Shown: positions 23,641 to 31,510 of the stretch, piece by piece
How positions within the stretch are numbered: position 1 is the first letter of the stretch
How the letters are laid out: each line of letters begins with the position of its first letter
Origin: Dehalococcoidales bacterium
GTDB lineage: Bacteria > Chloroflexota > Dehalococcoidia > Dehalococcoidales > Fen-1064
Length of the DNA stretch: 37,405 nt
Direction of reading: 5' to 3'
NCBI GenBank assembly: GCA_020342155.1
Contig: CP070842.1
Location: 1,725,629 to 1,763,033 of the forward strand
The notes under the pieces: model-generated
What the model was told of the DNA's origin: nothing
The model's input: the letters and a program-made list of their open reading frames with translations, nothing else
Databases searched by the model: none
Made by a program: the position numbers and the translations under genes

Positions 23641-25440
23641 ATGGTAATGACAACCTCTATATCAAGACTAACAGCCTTAGCTGCCAAGATAGTCGATGGC
23701 CTCAGTCCAGAGACTACTGAAGGTCTCGATGTCCCAGCTTTACTGGCTTTCTGGGCACAAAACAAGTACCCTTTGCTTGCCTTGAACCATAATAACAGCG
23801 GGGGGAGACTCCAAGGCCTAGCCGAGTTTAAAGTAGCCCGGCAGAACCAGGAGGCAATTCTCTCTTCGCTCAGGGAAGAGTACGTTGTTGTCCGGGATCG
23901 ATGGGCTGAGGCGGGTATCTCCTGCATTCTTATCAAGTCTGCAGGTAACTTCCCGTCCTTCCCTTATACCAGTGACAACCTTGACGTGCTCGTCAAGGAA
24001 GACCAGGCAGGAGAAGCCGCTATTATCCTGAAGGACCTGGGCTATATAGAACTAAAGAATATCGAAGAGCCACACAAGTATCTCTTTCGAAAATTCCTCG
24101 GCGGGCGCTGTGTTTCCGCCATCCACCTGCATACCTGGATAGGCTGGAACGTACGCTTCCTGGATAATGAGCCTGTCTGGCAAAATGCACGCACTGCCCC
24201 GGACGATAATACTGTATGGGCTCCGTCACCGGAGGACGTGATTCTAATCACACTGGCTCACAGTTTCTACGAGAACAAGCAGTTCCGGCTAGCGGATATA
24301 GTCAAAGTCCGGGAATGCTGGCGCCGGGCTGAAATCGATTGGGCTTATATAGAAAGAGCCGCCTCACAGCGAGGCTGGCTTGATGGTCTTCACTTCTGTC
24401 TCCTGACCTGCATCCACATCGAAAAATCCCTCTGGGGAGAGACCAGTATTTCTGCGCAGACCCTGCATGGCTGGGAGACCTCGCTAAAGCACCATCCCAT
24501 GATATACCGCTACTACAAGAAAATCACACGACGCACTCCAGTCTCTCTGCCTTTTGCAGTCTCCTTCATTTTCAGCAAGTTTCTCTACTACGGTAAGATT
24601 CTCCGCGACCGGCGTATCGGATTGAGACAGAAATTCGCCGAGGTTATTAAAACACTAATCTGGGGAATCGGACTAAAGTTGCATATACGCCTACAGTCCG
24701 GGTTCCTGGTTTCGCTCAGTGGCCCTGACGGCTCAGGAAAGACAGAACACGCGCATACTTTAGCTACCGCCCTGTCGCTCTGCGGGCTCAGGACAAGGTA
24801 CTATTGGAGCCGTTGTGGCAACTCCTGGTTTATCCGGCTCCTCAGCGCCCGAGGGAGGACATTCCTTAGCAGTAAACAGGACACTGAACAGGAGACAATC
24901 GGGGCTCCCGGCCGGAAAGGTCGGCTACAGAACGGAATTGTTCGCTTCCTCTGGTCCTATCTGGTAAGTACAGACATGGTAATCACCTACTTTTTCCACG
25001 CGAAGTTAAAACTACTCCGGGGAAGGGCAGTCATCTGCGATAGGTACGTCTATGATGCCGCCGCTGAGATGGAGTCCGCCCTGCCTACCAGTGATAAGCT
25101 CAACCGGCTTGCGGTTAAGCTTATGCTATCACTAACACCCAGACCAGATGTGCCATATCTCCTCGACCTGCCAGAAGAAGCCTGCGCCCAGCGTAAGGAT
25201 GAGAATACTGATATAGAATACCTGCAACAGCAGCGAAGAGCCTATACAGCACTTGCAGGCCGCTACAACCTGCGATTAAAAAGAACGGACAGGGAATTCA
25301 GTGACACCACCGATGAAATCATCCGTGAAGTCCTGACTTCCTATTACGATACTCATAAGACAATTACAGGTAGTCTCCTCAGGAAGTTGTTTCCCGTTAA
25401 CTCCCATGAGTTATATCCTCAACGTGAAAGAGTGAAATGA
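23641..25440 (+). CDS. Fusion protein: nucleotidyltransferase-like domain + thymidylate kinase-like P-loop kinase
   Basis: This is a 599-residue protein. Residues about 60-345 resemble the uncharacterised nucleotidyltransferase family (NTase_5-like), with LIKSAGNFPSFPYTSDNLDVLVK holding the metal-binding acidic pair, and an all-helical second half (PSPEDVILITLAHSFYENKQFRLADIVKV). Residues about 352-590 form a thymidylate-kinase-like P-loop domain with LSGPDGSGKT (361-368), ICDRYVYDAA (DR motif) and PDVPYLLDLPEEA. In the known family, TMPK phosphorylates dTMP. In a polysaccharide operon a sugar or lipid-linked phosphate is a more fitting target, but this is inference. The last four bases overlap the next gene (ATGA). 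Both active sites look intact. Confidence 0.8.
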   Translation: MVMTTSISRLTALAAKIVDGLSPETTEGLDVPALLAFWAQNKYPLLALNHNNSGGRLQGLAEFKVARQNQEAILSSLREEYVVVRDRWAEAGISCILIKSAGNFPSFPYTSDNLDVLVKEDQAGEAAIILKDLGYIELKNIEEPHKYLFRKFLGGRCVSAIHLHTWIGWNVRFLDNEPVWQNARTAPDDNTVWAPSPEDVILITLAHSFYENKQFRLADIVKVRECWRRAEIDWAYIERAASQRGWLDGLHFCLLTCIHIEKSLWGETSISAQTLHGWETSLKHHPMIYRYYKKITRRTPVSLPFAVSFIFSKFLYYGKILRDRRIGLRQKFAEVIKTLIWGIGLKLHIRLQSGFLVSLSGPDGSGKTEHAHTLATALSLCGLRTRYYWSRCGNSWFIRLLSARGRTFLSSKQDTEQETIGAPGRKGRLQNGIVRFLWSYLVSTDMVITYFFHAKLKLLRGRAVICDRYVYDAAAEMESALPTSDKLNRLAVKLMLSLTPRPDVPYLLDLPEEACAQRKDENTDIEYLQQQRRAYTALAGRYNLRLKRTDREFSDTTDEIIREVLTSYYDTHKTITGSLLRKLFPVNSHELYPQRERVK

Positions 25441-26429
25441 AAGTTCTAGTACTGACAAATATGTACCCTGCAAAAAAGAGGACAGCTTTCGGTGTCTTTA
25501 TCGAAGAGCAGGTAGCGTCTCTCAGGAAAGAGGGCGTGGAGGTTGACGTGCTCTTCGTCAACGGAGCAAAAAGTAAACTGAACTATCTGTGGGGTATCTT
25601 CCGCCTCTGGGGACGCCTGCTGACTCACAGGTATGACCTTATTCACGCCCACTATGTCTTCTCTGGATTGATTGCACGAACTCAGTTTCTCCGCCCTGTT
25701 GTCCTGACACACCATGGGCCGGAGTTCTGGAATTGGCAATTCACTCCTTGTCGCATCATTACGCCGCTTGTAGACAAGGTTATCTTGGTCTCTCCGGAGA
25801 TGTATGACAGGCTGAAATTCGAGAAGGCACAGGTCATCCCGTGCGGTGTCGACTTCGACCTGTTTAAACCGATGCCCAAGGAACAGGCTAGAGAAGAACT
25901 GGGACTAGCTCAGGACAAGAAGCTAATCCTGTGGGTAGGCGATTTTACACGTCCAGAGAAAAGGTTTGATATCGTGCAGGAGGCAGTAGCCCTGGCTAAG
26001 GAAAAAGACCCGACCATCGACTTTCTCCTGGTGGCAGGTAAATCGCACCATGAGATACCAAAATATATAAACGCTGGTGATGTGCTGCTTCTCACGTCAG
26101 ACGCCGAGGGTTCACCTATGGTTATCAAGGAAGCCATGGCCTGCAATGTACCGGTTGTGTCTGTAGCGGTAGGCGATGTTGCTCAAGTTATCGGAGGCAC
26201 TGATGGTTGCTACCTCTGCACGCAGGACCCGGACGATGTTGCCGAGAAGCTTCACCTGGCTTTGAACCGTGGGGGACGGACCGATGGCCGGGAGCAGACC
26301 AGCCACCTCGAATTAAGTCAGATAGCCAGAAGGGTTATTTCTCAGTATCAAGAAGTGTTGAGTCAGAGAAGGCCACGGGTTTTGTCCTGGCTCCGACCCA
26401 GTCCTGAGGGCCAGCAGCATAGTGGCTAG
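25437..26429 (+). CDS. Glycosyltransferase family 4
   Basis: A compact 330-residue GT-B enzyme. The N-terminal domain shows VLVLTNMYPAKKRTAFGVFIEEQ and DLIHAHYVFSGLIA. The C-terminal domain shows VIPCGVDFDLFKP, LILWVGDFTRPEKRFD and SDAEGSPMVIKEAMACNVPVVSVAVGD, the EX7E region of retaining GT4 enzymes. It is shorter than the usual 370-400 residues because the linker regions are reduced, but all core motifs remain. Its start overlaps the preceding stop by four bases, which indicates translational coupling. It should act on the lipid-linked repeat unit. The sugar is unknown. Confidence 0.9.
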   Translation: MKVLVLTNMYPAKKRTAFGVFIEEQVASLRKEGVEVDVLFVNGAKSKLNYLWGIFRLWGRLLTHRYDLIHAHYVFSGLIARTQFLRPVVLTHHGPEFWNWQFTPCRIITPLVDKVILVSPEMYDRLKFEKAQVIPCGVDFDLFKPMPKEQAREELGLAQDKKLILWVGDFTRPEKRFDIVQEAVALAKEKDPTIDFLLVAGKSHHEIPKYINAGDVLLLTSDAEGSPMVIKEAMACNVPVVSVAVGDVAQVIGGTDGCYLCTQDPDDVAEKLHLALNRGGRTDGREQTSHLELSQIARRVISQYQEVLSQRRPRVLSWLRPSPEGQQHSG

Positions 26430-26448
26430 ATTGTAAAAATAAGCGGTT

Positions 26449-27696
26449 ATGAACAAGAAAATGACAGGTAAAACGAAAAGAGTCTGCATTGTACGTCATG
26501 CATACTATCCTGAGAAGCCTCCAACCAAGAGGGATGCGGAGACTCTGGTTGCCCACGGTTATGAAGTGGACGTCATCTGCCTGAGGGACCGTGGTGAAAA
26601 AAGCCGCGAGGTCCTCAATGGCGTAAACCTGTACCGCCTTCCGGTGGAACATCGCCGGACGGGCGCTCTAAGGTATGCATTTGAATACATTGCTTTCCCT
26701 ATCCTGGCATCCCTTAAGCTGACCTGGCTGTACTTGCGGAAAAGATACCAGGTGATTGAAGTGAATGCCATGCCAGAGTTTCTGGTTTTTAGTACGCTAC
26801 TCCCCAGACTTCTGGGTGCTATGGTGACCCTTAATCTCCTTGATCATTCACCCATAGTCGTCATGCAGAAATTCAAGGTAGGTAGAAACCACCTGTTAGT
26901 CAGGCTACTCAGGCTTTTAGAGAAGGTCAGCTTCCGCTATGTTCATCACATTATTTTACATTTTCAAATAAGTCAGCAGGGCCTAAAAGAATGGGGCATT
27001 CCTGCTTCCAAGGCAACCGTAGTTTTAAACGTGCCTGATGAGGAGATCTTCAACGCCGATGCACCCTTGCCAGTAGAGCGTGAGAATAACCACTTTCAGA
27101 TAATCACCCACGGCAGCCTGCTCGAACAATACGGAGTTCAAATCCTAATCCAGGCGGTACCACTGCTCATACCCCACATTCCAGAACTGAAAGTCGAGAT
27201 TGTTGGCGACGGGGAGTATCGCACCCATCTGGAGCAGCTAGTGAAAGACCTAGGGTTAGAGAAATATGTTCGCTTTACAGGATTTGTTCCCATGGAGAAG
27301 ATTCCGTATCACATCTACCAGGCAGATGTCGGAGTGATATCTATTCTTATCTCAATGGTACCTAATAAGCTATTTGAGTATATCGCCCTCAGCACTCCGG
27401 TTGTCTCTAGTGATTTCCCGGCAATACATGCCTGCTTTGACAATGATAAAGTAATGTACTTCGAAACCGGGAACGAAAAGGATTTGGCCCGCTGCATCCT
27501 AGAGCTTTATGGAGAGCCGACTAAAAGGACAACCCTGAGAACATCTGCACTGGCTGCTTATCAGCAGTACCGCTGGAAAACACAGCAATACAAATATCTG
27601 AAGGTTTTCGAGCAGTTAATGAATTATGAAGACAACCAGTCTGATGTAGTCGAGGAAGATAAGAAAATAAATAATAGGGGGAGGTACGTCAGATGA
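26449..27696 (+). CDS. Glycosyltransferase family 4
   Basis: A 415-residue GT-B protein. The N-terminal domain starts RVCIVRHAYYPEKPPTKRDAETLVAHGYEVDVICL. The C-terminal domain has VVLNVPDEEIFN, ITHGSLLEQYGVQILIQAV, VRFTGFVPMEKIPYHIYQADVGV and MVPNKLFEYIALSTPVVSSD. The family glutamate of the EX7E motif is partly replaced (NKLFEYIALSTPV), as is common in GT4 members that recognise amino sugars. A charged C-terminal tail (EDNQSDVVEEDKKINNRG) follows the fold. It overlaps the polymerase gene by four bases. Confidence 0.88.
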   Translation: MNKKMTGKTKRVCIVRHAYYPEKPPTKRDAETLVAHGYEVDVICLRDRGEKSREVLNGVNLYRLPVEHRRTGALRYAFEYIAFPILASLKLTWLYLRKRYQVIEVNAMPEFLVFSTLLPRLLGAMVTLNLLDHSPIVVMQKFKVGRNHLLVRLLRLLEKVSFRYVHHIILHFQISQQGLKEWGIPASKATVVLNVPDEEIFNADAPLPVERENNHFQIITHGSLLEQYGVQILIQAVPLLIPHIPELKVEIVGDGEYRTHLEQLVKDLGLEKYVRFTGFVPMEKIPYHIYQADVGVISILISMVPNKLFEYIALSTPVVSSDFPAIHACFDNDKVMYFETGNEKDLARCILELYGEPTKRTTLRTSALAAYQQYRWKTQQYKYLKVFEQLMNYEDNQSDVVEEDKKINNRGRYVR

Positions 27697-29132
27697 CTAC
27701 TATTGCCTACCCGATACGTTGGTATGAGAATCAAAGGCTGTACATCGGAGTCGCGGCTGTTGCTGCTCTGACATGGTTAGGAGCAACCTTGTTCGAATGG
27801 GCAGGGCCTCTCTCCTTTGTACTGGCTGCGCAGTTAGTACTCTTCGTTTTTCTCTTTCAGCGTCCTATCTTGGCCATAGGAGCCTTGATAGTTGGGCAGT
27901 TCACGGCCAACAGCTTCATGTTTGACTTACCAATAGGGGAACAGATAAGCGTTCGTTTCCTTTGGACAGTATTGGCTATCGTACTGCTGGTACCCATTGT
28001 CAGAAACCGAGGAGGCATAAAACTGGGCAGTGGAGCAAAGTGGGTTATCATCCCGGCCATCATCTTTTTTGTTATTGCTGCCACCTCTAACTTCGTAAAC
28101 ACAGATATTTCTAACACCCTGAAATACTTCCGACTGAACGCAACCGCGTTAGCCATCCTCATACTATTACCCGCAGTAGTCGAGAAAAAGCAAGACCTCA
28201 AGCTCCTCAGCATCGTAACCTTGGGTGTCGGCTCCATATCGGCTATAGTGGCCATTATGCAGCATTACAGCACGCGGTGGGGACTACCCGTCTACACGAT
28301 ATCCGACGGAATATACAGAAGTGGGCGGGCTGTAGGTCTGGCTGAGAGTCCGGTACACATAGCCTACGACTTGCCGTTAATCATACTTCCCACCCTGGGG
28401 GTGCTTTTACTCAAAGGCGTAAGCCCTAACGCGCGAAAGATACTAATGGTGCTGGTTCTCGCTATGGGATTAGGCCTATACTTTTCCTACACTCGTTCTG
28501 GTATTTACGCCTTGGCAGCCGGTGTCTTCATCATGGTCCTATTTTCGCAAATACGGTTCAAAAAGGAACTGGTGCTGATAACACTTGTCCTAACCGTTGG
28601 TTTTTTGTTATGGACTGATATTAACGCCACCCGGTATTCTCAGTGGTTTACCAACGACCAGAGTGGTGCCTCACGGCTGGTTCTCTGGCAATCAGGAGTG
28701 AATGTCGCCCTTGACAATCCCGCTCTAGGCATAGGCTACGACGAATTCTTAGGAATAGCCCCCGAGTATTTGGCAACTGTTAATCCCGCCTATGCGGAGA
28801 CAGAGGGGGCTGGGGGTGTTCTGGGAGTTCAGGAACCCCATAATGACTTTATCCGTGTCTGGCTTTCATTCGGCACTCCGGCACTACTGGCTTTACTGTG
28901 GTTGTTCTTTGGTATGTTCCGTAATTTTACAGTAGCATACCGCCAATCAAGTGACCTTTTTATCAAGGGGCTTAGCATTGGTTGTATCGGTGCCTTGGTA
29001 GCTTATGTGGTGAATGCCTCTATCCATAATGTGATGGACAGTGTGTTCTTTATGTGGATACTGGCCGGTCTATCTATAGCGCTCACCAAGTTCATCCCGG
29101 CTCAGCAGAATCAGATTGAAAGAGAGGGCTGA
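27693..29132 (+). CDS. Wzy-type polymerase / O-antigen ligase family membrane protein
   Basis: This 479-residue protein is mostly hydrophobic, with about 10-12 predicted membrane segments. The conserved extracytoplasmic loop of the O-antigen ligase/polymerase family (Wzy_C) runs from ATRYSQWFTNDQSGASRLVLWQSGVNVALDNPALGIGYDEF to VQEPHNDFIRVWLSFGTPALL, with the key histidine in PHND. In a Wzx/Wzy system this protein joins repeat units on the outer side of the membrane. Because the operon includes a flippase and a Wzz-like protein but no other polymerase, it is best called the polymerase rather than a ligase. It overlaps neighbours at both ends. Confidence 0.88.
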   Translation: MTTIAYPIRWYENQRLYIGVAAVAALTWLGATLFEWAGPLSFVLAAQLVLFVFLFQRPILAIGALIVGQFTANSFMFDLPIGEQISVRFLWTVLAIVLLVPIVRNRGGIKLGSGAKWVIIPAIIFFVIAATSNFVNTDISNTLKYFRLNATALAILILLPAVVEKKQDLKLLSIVTLGVGSISAIVAIMQHYSTRWGLPVYTISDGIYRSGRAVGLAESPVHIAYDLPLIILPTLGVLLLKGVSPNARKILMVLVLAMGLGLYFSYTRSGIYALAAGVFIMVLFSQIRFKKELVLITLVLTVGFLLWTDINATRYSQWFTNDQSGASRLVLWQSGVNVALDNPALGIGYDEFLGIAPEYLATVNPAYAETEGAGGVLGVQEPHNDFIRVWLSFGTPALLALLWLFFGMFRNFTVAYRQSSDLFIKGLSIGCIGALVAYVVNASIHNVMDSVFFMWILAGLSIALTKFIPAQQNQIEREG

Positions 29133-30334
29133 TGCAAGAGCGTAAGATCACCGTCATGTTTCTCGTGAACTACCTGGGAGTCGGTGGCGCTGAACAGCAA
29201 TTACTGGAACTGGTGAGAGGCATGAACAAAGCTCGGTTCCAACCTGTTGTGGCCTCCCTCTATTCGGGAGGCCCTCTGGAATCGGAGGTTAGGGAAGTGC
29301 CTGGTGTGGAACTCATTTCCCTTAACAGGAAAGGGAAATATGACTTCTCCGTTCTTTTTTCAATTCTTCAGCTCATGCGACAAAAGAAGGTGGACATCAT
29401 CCAGCCCTTCTTGACACCAGCCACCTTCTTCGGTATACTGCCTGCTTCGATAAACCGCATTCCAGTAAAAATAATAACCGAACGTTGTGGACTACGAAAG
29501 GACACTTCACCGGGCAACAGATTTTACCGGGCAGCCGAGGATTTTCTTACTCGCTTTGCCAGCCTAGTCGTTCCCAATAGTGAAGCCGGTAGATCATACC
29601 TGCTAGACCGTGGTATCGCCCCATCCCGCATTAAGGTGATTTACAATGGTGTCAACCTTAGCCGCCTGACCCCCGACCCGGCGAAAGTAGCGCAAATTAA
29701 AGAGGAAATGCAATTACCCCACAACGGGAAAGTAATAGGCATTGTAGCCAGGCTGCACCCGGCTAAGGGTCATGATACGTTCCTCAGAGCCGCCAAGATC
29801 ATCTCTGAGAGTATACCGCAAACTCGTTTTGCCGTTGTTGGGGATGGCCCGCTGCGGACTGACCTTGAGTACCTTACCCGTGAGCTGGGCGTGGCTTCTA
29901 AAGTAATTTTCTTTGGCGGTCAGCGGGATGTCGGTTCTTTCCTATCCACTTTTGATGTGGCCTGTCTATGCTCTACAGACCTGGAGGGATGCTCCAACTC
30001 TGTTCTGGAGGCAATGGCCCTGGGAAAACCTGTAGTGGCTACGGATGTGGGCGGTAACAGAGAGTTGGTGCAGCCAGATGCAACCGGGCTTCTGGTACCA
30101 CATGAAAACCCGGAGGCTCTGGTTGATGCCGTTCTTAAATGTTTCAACCGACCTGAGTGGGCTCAGACTATGGGCAGGCAAGCCCAGGAGATGGTATTTT
30201 CTCGATTCAGTCAGGAACGCATGGTGCAAGAATACGAATCTCTATATGAGGAAGCCCTGATGCGGAAAGGTCATAGGAAATCACCGGCAGCTCAGCAGGA
30301 AACAGTTACATCAGATACGTCCAGCCTGCACTAA
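29132..30334 (+). CDS. Glycosyltransferase family 4
   Basis: A 400-residue GT-B enzyme of canonical layout. The N-terminal domain has VMFLVNYLGVGGAEQQLLELVRGM (acceptor-side Gly-rich loop). The C-terminal domain has VIYNGVNLSRLTPD, KVIGIVARLHPAKGHDTFLRAA, FAVVGDGPLR, VIFFGGQRDVGSFLSTFDVACLCS and EGCSNSVLEAMALGKPVVATDVGGNREL, the retaining-enzyme EX7E motif. It starts at the last base of the polymerase stop (TGATG), a tight coupling. It is the most typical of the four GT4 proteins in this operon. Confidence 0.93.
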   Translation: MQERKITVMFLVNYLGVGGAEQQLLELVRGMNKARFQPVVASLYSGGPLESEVREVPGVELISLNRKGKYDFSVLFSILQLMRQKKVDIIQPFLTPATFFGILPASINRIPVKIITERCGLRKDTSPGNRFYRAAEDFLTRFASLVVPNSEAGRSYLLDRGIAPSRIKVIYNGVNLSRLTPDPAKVAQIKEEMQLPHNGKVIGIVARLHPAKGHDTFLRAAKIISESIPQTRFAVVGDGPLRTDLEYLTRELGVASKVIFFGGQRDVGSFLSTFDVACLCSTDLEGCSNSVLEAMALGKPVVATDVGGNRELVQPDATGLLVPHENPEALVDAVLKCFNRPEWAQTMGRQAQEMVFSRFSQERMVQEYESLYEEALMRKGHRKSPAAQQETVTSDTSSLH

Positions 30335-30396
30335 AACTGAGTCTTTCCCGAGACCAGAATGTGCAGCAGGAACTGTCAGAGCAGCGTGGAGAACTA

Positions 30397-31497
30397 ATGT
30401 TACAAAGATTATTAGCAATCAAACATCTGGGCTTGATGATCATGAAAGCACCGTTCAGGCCTGTGAAACGTCAGTTCTTCTACCTCAGGATTAAGAAATA
30501 CAAGAACGTAAAGAAGATTATACACACCATTACCCCCTGGCCCTCCCTTAGAAATGTCGGTGACCATGCCCAGGTAATGGCAATCACCGCGTGGCTCAGA
30601 GCAAGCTTCAAAGACCGCTTAATTCTGGAGTTCGACGCATCTGAGGTCTACAAGAATCTCGCTGCGATAAAGAAAATAGTGAACGAGGATGACCTAATTA
30701 TCTTACAGAGCGGGGGCAATCTTGGTAGTGGATATCTCTTCTCTGAGGGTGCCAGACGTCTGGTGATTGAGAACTTTCCCAACAATAAGATTGTTTCGCT
30801 ACCTCAAACTATCTCTTTCGGGACTGCACCGAAGGACCAAAACGAGCTCGAAATATCAAGAAGAATCTACAACAATCACAGAGACTTGACCGTCATTGCC
30901 CGGGATGAGCGTAGCTTTGAATTATCACAGGAATATTTCCCAAACTGCAAGAGTTTACTGTGTCCTGATTTCGTGTTGTACCTCGCAACCGATTTACAGA
31001 AGATAGAACGGCAGAAAGTGCTTCTTTGTCTGAGATACGATAAGAACTCTGCGCTGAGTACTGAAAGAAAGGATAATATCAGGAGCCAGGTACGCAAAAC
31101 AAACAAAGATTTCGATGAATACAACACGCTAATTAACAGAAATATTCCCAGAAGAAACCGTGAAAGAGAGTTCGATGAAACTCTCCGACTATTTCAGAAA
31201 CATGAGTTGGTCATTACAGATAGACTCCACGGTCTTATTTTTTCCATCGTGGCTAATACACCATGTATAGTATTGCGAACAATCGACCACAAATTATCAG
31301 CATCAGTGAAATGGTTCAGCAACCTGAGCCATGTGACTTATACTGAGGACCTCAATGAACTGCCAGACTTAATCAGCACAATGGCTGGAATGGAGGTCTC
31401 CGATAAAATTGACTGGAAAAAGCTGTATTTCAATGACCTGTGGCCGAACATCATGGCTAACGGAACAGGGAACTACACCCAGTTTGAAGAAGATTAG
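30397..31497 (+). CDS. Polysaccharide pyruvyl transferase family protein
   Basis: The PssT/CsaB-type fold is indicated by the N-terminal WPSLRNVGDHAQVMAITAWL (NxGD motif), LIILQSGGNLGSGY, IVSLPQTISFG, VIARDERSFELSQEYFP, and the C-terminal HELVITDRLHGLIFSIVANTPCIVLR, which binds the second substrate. Family members add a pyruvate ketal from phosphoenolpyruvate to a sugar, making it acidic. Some members of this family do other transfers, so the product is not certain. ATG 30397 has GGAG 7 nt upstream and is preferred over GTG 30361. Length from there is 366 residues. Confidence 0.84.
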   Translation: MLQRLLAIKHLGLMIMKAPFRPVKRQFFYLRIKKYKNVKKIIHTITPWPSLRNVGDHAQVMAITAWLRASFKDRLILEFDASEVYKNLAAIKKIVNEDDLIILQSGGNLGSGYLFSEGARRLVIENFPNNKIVSLPQTISFGTAPKDQNELEISRRIYNNHRDLTVIARDERSFELSQEYFPNCKSLLCPDFVLYLATDLQKIERQKVLLCLRYDKNSALSTERKDNIRSQVRKTNKDFDEYNTLINRNIPRRNREREFDETLRLFQKHELVITDRLHGLIFSIVANTPCIVLRTIDHKLSASVKWFSNLSHVTYTEDLNELPDLISTMAGMEVSDKIDWKKLYFNDLWPNIMANGTGNYTQFEED

Positions 31498-31510
31498 GTA
31501 AGGTCAAGGA

